Assembly (NCBI GenBank): GCA_015039365.1
Contig: WION01000440.1
Coordinates: 1 to 43,856, forward strand
Reading direction: 5' to 3'
Source: Amanita rubescens
Taxonomy: Eukaryota; Basidiomycota; Agaricomycetes; Agaricales; Amanitaceae
DNA: 43,856 bases
The notes under the pieces are model-generated. The model was not told the origin of the DNA. It worked only from the letters and a program-made list of their open reading frames with translations, and did no database searches. Below, piece by piece: positions 22,901-31,617 of the stretch. The position numbers and the translations under genes were made by a program. How positions within the stretch are numbered: the first letter of the stretch is position 1; each line of letters opens with the position of its first letter.

Positions 22901-23212
22901 CCGCGCGCATTATACATCGTTTCGTCGCCACACCGACTGAGGCAACATCTTGTCATCGTCAGTTTCCTGCAGACGCAACTGCCACAGCTCCCTACACAGT
23001 TGCGGCTTTCACCTACTTACTCTCACAAAGAAAGTATGAGTAGCCTGTGGGACAGGGGCGCGAAGCGTGGCAGTGACGAGTGCAGGGGTTTATGTAAACA
23101 TACTAAAACATAACTTGAGTCTAGACTTTGCCACCTCACTGGTTCATTCGTCGTGGTTAGCATCTTATCTATCTCCATTTGTCTCGCTCCGACTCGGATC
23201 AGCTGAACATCA
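22901..23212 (+). promoter_or_regulatory. Promoter and 5' leader of the protease gene
   Basis: Sequence between the degenerate repeat copy and the split start codon of the protease gene. The last ~120 nt before 23213 are pyrimidine-rich (ctcactggttcattcgtc and following), as in other leaders here. No TATA box was found. Confidence 0.4.
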
Positions 23213-24898
23213 AGTGAGTACTTTGGCGTTTTGCTATTTTCCCTCCCGTTTTACCTTCTTCAGTGATTTCTGCGGCTTGTGAGTCAAACGACTCCTCCTC
23301 GTACTCTGTCTCCGATGCAGAGGCGATGTTTTACTACTCGGGCCTGCCCTCTTGCCCCAGGTTAGTTTACCGTACGGGGACCACGCCGTGGACGGAGCCC
23401 ACCGGACTCGAGGCCTATCACGAGTTGAAAGAGCTCCGCCCAGTCTTCGGCCACATGCTTAACACCATCTGGAATAAATTAGGTCCGATGGTTTGTGACT
23501 CCTTGGATTCCGCAGGGGTGTTGTGGACGACCATCGATGTCGTTCGCTTTTTCAAGGTCGAAAAGGGGGAGGTCGGTCCTGTCGTACTTTGGATAGGAGT
23601 TTCTCCCAATACACTCCTCGGCAAGGATGCCCGCGCCGCAGCGCGTAATTGCCTGGACCTTCTCCAGGAGTTTGGAGTCACCGACGTCGGAGTCGAGTTC
23701 CGGGAATCTATCTACACCCCGTCGGCCGGGAGTCCAAACTTCCTCGAACCTGTTAACGACTTACACCCGACTGTCGACATTCGCGGACCTCTTACTCCAG
23801 CACTTGGGTTCTCTATCGCTGCCGACACCACACCTGAGGATCAGGGTTCAGGTGGTCTCTACCTCGCCGAGGGTGGAGACAGCAAGAGGGTCTTGCTCGT
23901 CACGGCTCGACATGTCGTCTTCAAAAATGAGCCTAATGACAACTACACCTACACCAGCGGACCTCGTCGCAATGTCCTCCTTCTTGGCACCAAGGCGTTC
24001 GACGACCTCGTCGAATCCATCAAGAACCTGATTGGAGATAACGAGGCAATGGCCGATATCTACAAACGGCTGATGAAAAAAGAGGATGATGTTGAAAAAC
24101 GGAAAGAGATTAAGCAGTTGTTGGACAAGACGGAGAAGGCGATCAAGGTCCTTCAGAAGTTCCACGAGGATGTCACAAATGAGTGGATAGAACCGAACCA
24201 GCGCATATTAGGTCATGTCATCCATTCCCCTCCAATCACCCTCGGTGCCGGCACAGCAGGTTTTACCGAAGACTATGCCATCTTGGAGCTTGACAGCTCC
24301 AAGATTGAGAAGGCCTTTAGGGGTAACGTGATTGACCTTGGTACGTTGCACGTTTTGATCTATCTCAGCCTAACCATTAGTATATCCAGGTACGAAGATT
24401 CCACCTGGTCAGTTCAAAAGGAAGTTTTACGCCCAACCCGACGCCACCACGACCTCAGGCTTTCAATATCCGGAAGACCGCCTCCTCAAGCTTCAGGATC
24501 TTATCCAGGAGGATGAGATGCGCGAACCGGATACGGTTGACATCAATGGTGAGCGGTGCCTCCTAGTCATAAAGAATGGCAGCACCACCGGCATCACCAT
24601 CGGCCGCGCTACTGGCATCTTCTCCTATGTCCGCAACTACGGGCACAATCGGACTAGTCACACGTCGACAGAGTGGGCTATCCTCCCCTACGACAACAAG
24701 TCTGGGGCCTTCTCCGCCCGTGGAGATTCGGGCTCTATCATCGCTGATGGCCGCGGACGTATCGGCGGCCTCCTCACTGGTGGTTCTACTAGCACAGATT
24801 CCTTGGACATTACGTACGCAACGCCGTTCTTTTGGCTCCTACAGCGAATCAAGGACAACGGGTTTCCCGGTGCCCACCTCGACCCAGTCATAGTCTAG
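23213..24898 (+). CDS. Trypsin-like serine protease family protein with a coiled insertion
   Basis: Three exons (A at 23213; 23264-24340; 24390-24898) give 528 aa, in frame. The start ATG is formed only after splicing of a 50-nt intron (23214-23263); an in-frame TGA lies just upstream. A catalytic triad is visible: His in LLVTARHVVF (about residue 217), Asp in TEDYAILELD (about 337) and Ser in SARGDSGSIIAD (about 473). The ~120 residues between His and Asp include a long charged helix (KRLMKKEDDVEKRKEIKQ), probably a coiled coil. Residues 1-200 are a separate conserved-looking region, and there is no signal peptide, so the protein is likely intracellular. The family resembles peptidase S1-like proteins annotated in mushrooms. 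Substrates are unknown. It sits among decayed repeats, yet its frame is intact. Confidence 0.83.
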
Positions 24899-25320
24899 GT
24901 GCCACGACAGCCACATCAACAAAAGTTCTTGGAGATTAATGGGCAGGTCTAATTGTAACAGGTTTTAATCAGAGGCACTGTAGATTATAATTTAATTGTT
25001 GACATTATATTCATATGCAAGTATGTTTGATAGTGACCACAGTGCCAGCACCACAAGGAGGAGCATATCCTCGAGATGTCACTGGTCGGTACTACTTTCC
25101 TTAATACGGCTTTTCTTCCATCCTGCAGCGTCTCAAGGTGCGCACGCTATAACGTATGTAGCGCAAACGCAACACGTTCGTTCGCAAGAAAAAAATGTTT
25201 CTTTGCAATAACATTTACTGTAGTACAGGTAAGGCATAAATTGTACACGTGGTAATACAACAATCCGATTAAGAGTCCAAAAGCGAGACAAGACAGCGAT
25301 GATCCTCTAGTCGACATCGA
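24899..25320. other. Intergenic between the convergent protease and WBP2-like genes
   Basis: 3' regions of two convergent genes. It contains the right copy of the 36-nt repeat (25152-25187). No coding sequence was recognised. Confidence 0.5.
25152..25187. repeat. 36-nt direct repeat, right copy
   Basis: Starts ACGTATGTAGCGCAAACG and ends ACACGTTCGTTCGCAA. It has four mismatches to 21561-21596 and the same orientation. Confidence 0.7.
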
Positions 25321-26014
25321 TCAAAAGTCATAACCAGGTGGGTTATCAACGGGTACACTTCCCACCATAGTTACACTATTACTTCCCTCTGGTTCCGTAT
25401 ACGATGCTATATCACCTGCCATCAGACGACAACTCGCAAGAACGAGAATAACGAATCATGAACTTACGCAATCCCTCATCCTCTTCATCTGATTGCGCCT
25501 GCCTCCTCATGTAGATCGCCCTTTCCCTCGTCTTCTCCAAGAGACTGACAAACTCGAACATCGCGCGATCTTTGAACTTGACAATAATCGAGGTACCTTC
25601 TGTTAATCCTCCTTCTGGGGAGGGTTTGACTTCGAAGGTAAGGTAGTTGGCACCAAAAGTGGGTTGTTCGAAGCGTGTGGAGAGAATGGATGGAAGTGGG
25701 ATGGATAAGGAATCGAAGGTGTTGTTGGGGGTTGGAGATGTGAAGACGAGCTGTATGAAGGTTCGGAGGCGTACAGTGGCGGAGGGAAGAAATATAATAC
25801 GTACTCGTTGATCTGTTAACGAGAGTCGCCCAATCGCTCTCAGCTTCTTTACGCCGGGAACTGGACTTGCACGCGAAGGTGCTGACGTGGTGGGTTGACT
25901 GTCTGGTATTGTGAGTGAGATGTCGACACCCGAGTTGATGGTCGTGATCGTCATTTCATTAGGGAGAGGAACCGGCGAGCGGTCTGGGTTTAACATTGTC
26001 CAGTTGAGCGCCAT
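25321..26014 (-). CDS. WBP2-like GRAM-domain protein with a C-terminal PPxY motif
   Basis: Two exons (25468-26014 and 25321-25415, intron 52 nt) give 213 aa. It begins MALNWTMLNPDRSPVPLPNE, the characteristic start of WW-domain-binding protein 2 homologues and their fungal relatives. A GRAM/PH-like core follows (RVRIIFLPS, LSIPLPSI, FGANYLTFEVKP) and then a basic/acidic helix (FEFVSLLEKTRERAIYMRR). The second exon adds a tail ending NPPGYDF; PPGY is a PPxY ligand for WW domains. In animals WBP2 binds Nedd4-type ligases and transcription co-activators. In fungi a link to the Nedd4 homologue Rsp5 is plausible but inferred. Without splicing the frame would end before the PPGY motif. Confidence 0.88.
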
Positions 26015-26257
26015 TGTGGTGACAAGGAGTTGGAGGAATCTTGGACGTTAAGGTTAAGTAGTAATCTGGCAGAAATGGCGGTGTTCGCTCGAGCGCTCAC
26101 GGACCGAAGCGAGTTTGCGCAGTTTGAAAATTGAAACGTACCACAGGTAGTCCGCAAATGCACAGCTGTTCGTCTACTAGTCGCAGCCCGAGGGACTGCG
26201 GTATGTATGAAAGGATCCCGAGACTTATATATATCACGTGCTCGATCGCTTTATAAA

Positions 26258-26342
26258 GGGTGCCTAGCGCAATGGTAGCGCGTTTGGCTTCGATTGCCCA
26301 ACGGATACCAAAAGGTTGCAGGTTCGAGTCCTGCGGTGCTCA
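26258..26342 (+). tRNA. tRNA-Arg (anticodon TCG) with a 13-nt intron
   Basis: The acceptor strand GGGTGCC pairs with GGTGCTC using three G-T pairs, with discriminator A. The D arm GCGC-AATGGTA-GCGC resembles other Arg tRNAs. The anticodon stem TTTGG/CCAAA encloses C T TCG A, then an intron at 26294-26306 after position 37, then A. The T arm is GCAGG-TTCGAGT-CCTGC. Mature length is 72 nt. A T run from 26343 terminates Pol III transcription. A TTATAAA sequence lies directly upstream. The anticodon is the main uncertainty because the intron position was inferred. Confidence 0.83.
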
Positions 26343-26350
26343 TTTTTTTT
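26343..26350 (+). terminator. Pol III T-run terminator of tRNA-Arg
   Basis: Eight T directly after the discriminator base of tRNA-Arg. Confidence 0.8.
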
Positions 26351-26559
26351 GTCTTCCTTGGTGTTTCTTCTTCTCGATTTGGGTCATTCAATACTGTATA
26401 CCGTTGTGATTAATTTAAATATGAATGACTAGCCTGTTGTGTCGACGTCGTGATCTGAATGAATCTGATTGGTCGGCAAACACCGAAAGCGAGGACGCGC
26501 GTATTGCCCAAGGACAGTCGCGTTTATCCTCTGAACGCTATCACTCTTCCCACTCTATC

Positions 26560-27722
26560 ATGGTACGTCCGGACACTTCTGACGAATTCCAACTCACAAA
26601 AACTACATGGTTAGGCTAGACGATATGACAGTGAGCAACTCAAATGACGCTTCCACTATCACTTACGCCAACAATGACCAGGTCGAACGACGATCTTCTC
26701 ACCAGAGGGTGCGTATTCTACAATCTAATGCATTCACCTTTCTCACAATGCTCCAGGCCGTCTATATCAGGGTAAATTTCCCGTCCCAGCCTAGGTCAAT
26801 ATCGACTCACAAGAGACTTTTAGTTGAATATGCTATGGAAGCCATCTCCCATGCGGGGACCGTTATCGGCGTGCTAGCAACGGATGGTGTTGTCCTTGCT
26901 GCTGAAAAGCGGGTGACTGGAAAACTACTCGATCTTTCTGCTTCAAAAGAAGGCGGGTACGGGGGAAGCGGAGAAAAGATATTTTTGTTGAATTCGTGCG
27001 TATCTCTATGTGTTCTCCCTCGTTGGGCGTTGTCTAAAGGTGACCACATAAGGAATGTGATAGGCGGCGTGGCGGGTCTTACAGCAGATGCTAATTCGCT
27101 CATCAACTATGCACGGACAGCGGCTCAAAGACACTTGTTGAACTATAATGATGATATCCCTGTCGAGCTCCTCGCTCAACGGCTATGTGATCTAAAGCAG
27201 GGCTACACTCAATTCGGAGGTTCGTGAGCGCTTATTCTTCACCATCGGCTGAACTACATCTTTCTCTTAGGTCTCCGCCCGTTCGGCGTATCTCTCCTCT
27301 ATGCAGGGTATGACCCACACTATCAATTCCAATTGTATCACTCCGACCCATCTGGCAATTATTCCGGCTGGAAGGCAACATGCATCGGCGCCAACATAGG
27401 CACGGCTCAGAGCCTTCTCAAGCAAGAGTATAAAGATGAGATTACGGTAAAAGAGGCCATTTCGCTCGTGCTCAAAACGATGAGCAAGACGATGGATAGT
27501 ACAACACTAGGGAGTGAGAAGCGTGAGTGATTCTTCTGCTTGCCTTGATTGATGGTGATTGTTAATGGTGTATCGTGGCCAGTGGAATTTGCAGTGCTGG
27601 CCTTAGACCCCAAGACAAAGAAGCCCAAGGGAAAGATATACAGGCCTGCAGAGATTGATGCGCTATTGCTCTCGGAGGGATTGATGAAGAAAGATGAAGA
27701 TACGGAAATGAAGAGTGTGTAG
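26560..27722 (+). CDS. PRE9: 20S proteasome alpha subunit (Pre9/PSMA4)
   Basis: Eight exons give 263 aa: 26560-26562 (ATG alone), 26615-26630, 26682-26708, 26757-26771, 26824-26995, 27053-27219, 27271-27522, 27583-27722. Joined, the N-terminus reads [20 protein letters not shown], the conserved alpha-subunit signature, which no single exon shows. Diagnostic alpha-3/PSMA4 stretches follow: [104 protein letters not shown]. The C-terminus is charged. It forms the outer ring of the proteasome core; alpha subunits are not proteolytic. The donor at 27220 (gttcgt) is weak. The next gene starts only 68 nt after the stop codon. Confidence 0.96.
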
Positions 27723-27790
27723 TAGCGTTTTAGATAACTGATCGGAGAAGTGTATTATTAACTACATGAACACTTTGCAATTGGCACGCG

Positions 27791-29273
27791 ATGTCGCTCA
27801 GGCGCTCGGTTCAGCACGCTGGTCGTTGTCATCCAATACACCTCAGATACTATTCGGAAGAGGCTAAGACTAATGCTGCCAGAAGCGCAAGCAGTCCCTC
27901 TGAGCCCCTAACAGGCAGCGCTAAACTCTTCTCCGACGCAAAACAGGAAGACCTCCATCCCAAATCTGCGCACCTGAAAACTCTCGAATCTCAAGCTCAG
28001 CACGCGAACTGGGATGGGGATGAGAGGATCCAAGATACCGTGTTGAGGATGTTGGTGGACAAGTATAAGCCGCTGAGAAGGCTGAACTCCACTGGTTCAG
28101 GCAACGGGATCGAAAGCGCCGATGAAAAACTGAAGAGGAGCGTTCCGCGGGTGACCATTTCAACTTGGGAAGAGGCAGGATGCTTTTCTGAACCACTTCT
28201 TCCCTCGAAAGAAGACCACAAGCCATGGCATACGACGTTCAAAATATCCTCGCATGCTGAGGCATCTATCAAGTTTGCCAATATACCTATTGCTACAGCT
28301 ACTACATCTAGTACTCAACTTCCCTTCTCCTCTTCTACAAACTCAAATGCTATCAAAGACGACAGAACCAAGAGGTTAGAGCGGGAAACTAAAAAGCGGA
28401 CCGAACAAGTTGGAAGACTGACTCGAGCCCGCGAGTCAACGCTGGATTATAAAATGGGTATTACACCTATGATGAAGAACTCAAATTTGGTTGCTAGTCA
28501 GAGTGGAAGGGTGAACCCCGTTACGATGAAAGGGTGGGCGAGTCTAGTTGAAGACCAGATCGAGGTGGGTTTTTATTGTTCAAGTTCTGGGATTGGCACC
28601 GATGATTTACAGCGAGCACGATCTAGGGGTGTGTTCAACGTTGTCAAAGGGAGGGGTAAACCCCTCGCTAGGATGCAAGAAGAGTCGAACCCCTTCATTG
28701 CACGAGAGGAATTTTTGATGAATAGAATTGTGCAAAGGAACGGGGCTGCTCCGCCCTGGGTTGAAGTTCAAGTAGGTGAGAATCCCCACTGCGACGCGCT
28801 GTTTTTGTGGTCATACTTAAAACATCATAGAGCTGGAATCGTCTATTCGCACTTTTCGTCAAATTCTCAGGCAGTCTTGGATCCGCCGGGCTGTCCGCTT
28901 GTTGAGGAGTTCAACACCCGCTGAGTTACGCGATACCATCACGCTGTCCCAAGTTGAGGGTCTACGAGATGAAGAGTGGTTCTGCCGGGAAAGGTCGTAC
29001 CACCAGGCAGCGCTGGAAGAGGTCAATTCCTTGGTGAGGAAGTATAATGCTTTGGCGCCATATGCTGTGAGGAGGCCCTATTATATGTTGGAAGTGGAGG
29101 TTGGGCGGTTATTTGAAGAGTGTGCGGATGAGATTTTTAGTGAAGCGAAGAAGACGGAAGATGTGGGCGGTGATGGAGCGCAGGCCGAGAGAGGAGAGGA
29201 TTCAGCGAATTTTTATGGGTTCGCCGAGTTTGTGAAGGAAATGTTGACAAAGTTCGGATGGACAAAACGATAA
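27791..29273 (+). CDS. DUF1992 (DNAJC28-like) protein, probably mitochondrial
   Basis: Three exons (27791-28564, 28613-28775, 28831-29273) give 459 aa. The N-terminus MSLRRSVQHAGRCHPIHLRY is basic and lacks acidic residues, followed by YSEE, like a mitochondrial presequence. The DUF1992 core is assembled across the introns: SLVEDQIERARSRGVF, GRGKPL, NPFIAREEFLMNRIVQRNG, APPWVEVQVELESSIRTF. A helical C-terminal part follows (YHQAALEEVNSLVRKYNALA, AVRRPYYMLEVEVGRLFEEC). DUF1992 is shared with human DNAJC28, but no J domain is present here. Function is unknown; association with mitochondrial or Golgi-related roles comes from other species only. The first intron (48 nt) has no stop, so retention would be silent for the frame. 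Confidence 0.88.
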
Positions 29274-29446
29274 TAAGGAATGACAATGGAACAAGGATCA
29301 TAATTGATGGCGCCGTAAGCGGACCTCGAGGCTGCCTTGAGGTGTGAACCTGACGACCGGTCGTATTTAAGCCGCTTTATTCCCATCCTCCGATTCATTC
29401 CGCTTTTTCACCCCCTTCCCCCTCAACCCACAGATAACAAGTTACC

Positions 29447-29828
29447 ATGGTTGATTTCAGCTTCATCGAAATTGACGAAGGTCCAATCAGTGTAAGAATT
29501 CCCAACTCTTCTCCGTATTCCCAGGCTCATGAACCGAACAAACTGACAGATTGGCGACACCGTCAGCGTTCGTCATGACCTTAAAGGCAAACAATATGGA
29601 ACAGTCATGAGATCCCACTACAATTTTGACGTGAGTATTGCGCTCATCCCCTTCGTCTAGCACCGCCCGAGCTAACTCGACCGACTACAGGGTGAACAAA
29701 TCATCGAGGTCAAACTCGATAGCGCCGTCTACCATTACCCGTTGACCAGAGTCAGGCGCGTTGTAAGGTCCCTTCCCCCCGCCAACCCTCTGCGTACGAG
29801 GACGATCGAAAGAAGAATTTACTGGTGA
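29447..29828 (+). CDS. Small unknown protein, 87 aa
   Basis: Three exons (29447-29491, 29550-29630, 29691-29828) with good splice sites. It begins MVDFSFIEIDEGPIS, then IGDTVSVRHDLKGKQYGTVM, then IIEVKLDSAVYHYPLTRVRR. The alternating strands with GDTVSV and GKQYGTV could fit a small SH3-like or KOW-like barrel, but this is only an impression. The start follows a CT-rich leader and has a good ATG context (accATGg). The tail after RVRR is of unclear reality: a donor (gtaagg) there could lead to another 3' exon. No named family was recognised. Confidence 0.6.
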
Positions 29829-30965
29829 TTTGCCTTCACAAGCGTTGCTGCCGTCCCCTCCAAATTTACTGCATTGGTATCCATGATGACGATTTGAATT
29901 GAATTTGTCTCTGCCTCCCACGCCTGCCGTCTTGTTGTACACATACGCATCAGTAACTCTTATTTTGCTTTCACAGACTAGTACTGCATTGATGAATTGC
30001 TCGGATGGATGGATAATGGATTTTGTAGTTATTTAATGTCCCTGTTCTTCATCTTGGATACTCCCGCGTAGTCCGTGAATATGAACAATGTCGTACTCAA
30101 TTCATACAATTGAACAGCGGAATGCTGTGCGCTGTGCTGGCTCGGGATTGGCCAGTTGAGTTTGAATGGGTACGTCGTCTTCATACATATCCCGCGGGGA
30201 TCGGATTCGTCATACACAATCATCGAGGTTTTCGTCACTGTCACCATCATCTGCGCCGTGCAGGGCAAATATTATGTTCCCTCAGCAACCGACATGGCCT
30301 GTACTAAAAATTGGTCATTCAAAGCACAAACGACGTCATAGCCTGAGGCTCCTTGTTGACATTTCCTGCTATGCTGTTACTACAGTTCAACCGGCGAACA
30401 TACGTTGTGGAGGATTTGCAGGCACTTATTCCCGATCGAATTCTTATCAACCACTTATAACCTCAGTGTCATATGCCGTAGCAGGCGCTCAGTCTGCAAC
30501 CTATGCAGCCGGAAAAAACCATGGACTGAGAAGCGGCAGCTATTCGCACCGGTGCGTCTCTCTTGTTTCTTGTCTCCCAGTCCCGTTTATCGCGTTCCCT
30601 GACCTAATGGGGCTGATGATAATGTATGAAAGCGACGGCAATGACGGGTCCCGCTCCAGTCACTGCCTTCGGCTCACGCGTGGCTGTGACTCGGTATTCT
30701 TTATGACACGCAATGGGCATATTTCCATGGTTTATACATTATACCTAGTGGAATTCAATCCTAATAAGGTCATTAACAGGCGGCCGCATTTCCTAAGATC
30801 CAGAGCTAATGTCAAGGCTATTCATTCTTAACAGCATGAAGTACTAGTCCGTGGGCCGGTTGAAAACCGATCAGGGTTGCCCGAGCTTCTAGTGCATATA
30901 AACGCCATGCGCACATAGCCAACCTCAGGCTGGTCCCCGTTAATCACACTTACCCATCTCGAATC
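29829..30965. other. 1.1 kb without a convincing gene
   Basis: A plus-strand frame at 30166-30831 is open for 221 codons, but its composition is Ser/Arg-rich and patternless, and other frames on both strands are open over parts of the same stretch. No splice-supported model or family was found. The last part must hold the promoter of the small secreted protein. Confidence 0.35.
30897..30902 (+). promoter_or_regulatory. TATA box of the small secreted protein gene
   Basis: TATAAA 64 nt before the ATG at 30966, in otherwise GC-balanced sequence. Confidence 0.5.
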
Positions 30966-31363
30966 ATGCACTTTTCTATTCTTGCATTCCTCATTTTTGC
31001 ATATGCCTTTTCCGCGATAACTTTCGCGGCGCCAGCACCTGCTCGTCATTACTCTGTAGGTACCCAACTTACTCCAAGATCTAATTGACACCTTTTCAGC
31101 GGCAAGCGTTGGTGGCGCCAGGAACATCCAACAATATCGATGCTGGCAGCGTACGTGTGTTACTTTCGTTTCAGAGCTCAAGCGCTAAGATCATGGTTGC
31201 ATTGCAGATGATCGCCCCCGTTCAACATATTGTAGGCGACCGTCTTTTCACCCAAGAGTACAAAGCTGAAACCTTTGACCTCGGTTACAGCAAATGCGCA
31301 TGCGCATGCCCAAACTATCGATCAAAGGTTTTAATGGTATCAAAAAGGTTGCCACCGGCTTAG
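30966..31363 (+). CDS. Small secreted protein, 98 aa
   Basis: Three exons (30966-31055, 31100-31150, 31208-31363) join in frame to 98 aa. Residues 1-22 are a strong signal peptide (MHFSILAFLIFAYAFSAITF, cleavage likely after FAA). The mature part has PAPARHYSRQALVAPG and a compact KCACACPNY cysteine motif near the C-terminus. No family was recognised. Small secreted proteins of mushrooms act at the cell surface or in host and substrate contact, but nothing here specifies a role. A TATA box lies upstream. A further splice after YRSK could change the last 15 residues. Confidence 0.6.
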
Positions 31364-31568
31364 TGAAAGGTGTTGTGTATATTTAGTGAATCACAGCATT
31401 TGTTGTGGATTTGGTTTCTGCACCTTGTGTAATAAATAGCTCGAGAGTTGAGATTTACCTATACGGGTATGTGCTGGTAGCGAGGTTACACACGAGTTTT
31501 TTTTCAAATTATTAGATTCCTCACTTAGACAGCAAGTAAATCGATGACGGACCGACAGCTCTGTGGGA

Positions 31569-31595
31569 CATATATAACTATATATATATATATAA
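31569..31595. repeat. TA-rich microsatellite
   Basis: An interrupted run of TA dinucleotides in the 3' region of the ubiquitin protease gene. Confidence 0.8.
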
Positions 31596-31617
31596 TAACA
31601 AGAAACCCGAAGAAAGC

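Noticed and set aside
30166..30831. Long plus-strand open frame (221 codons) as a gene
   Set aside because: No domain, no good start context and low-complexity Ser/Arg composition; other frames on both strands are partly open too.
31569..31595. TA repeat as an origin or regulatory element
   Set aside because: A short TA microsatellite in a 3' region is common and carries no further signal.
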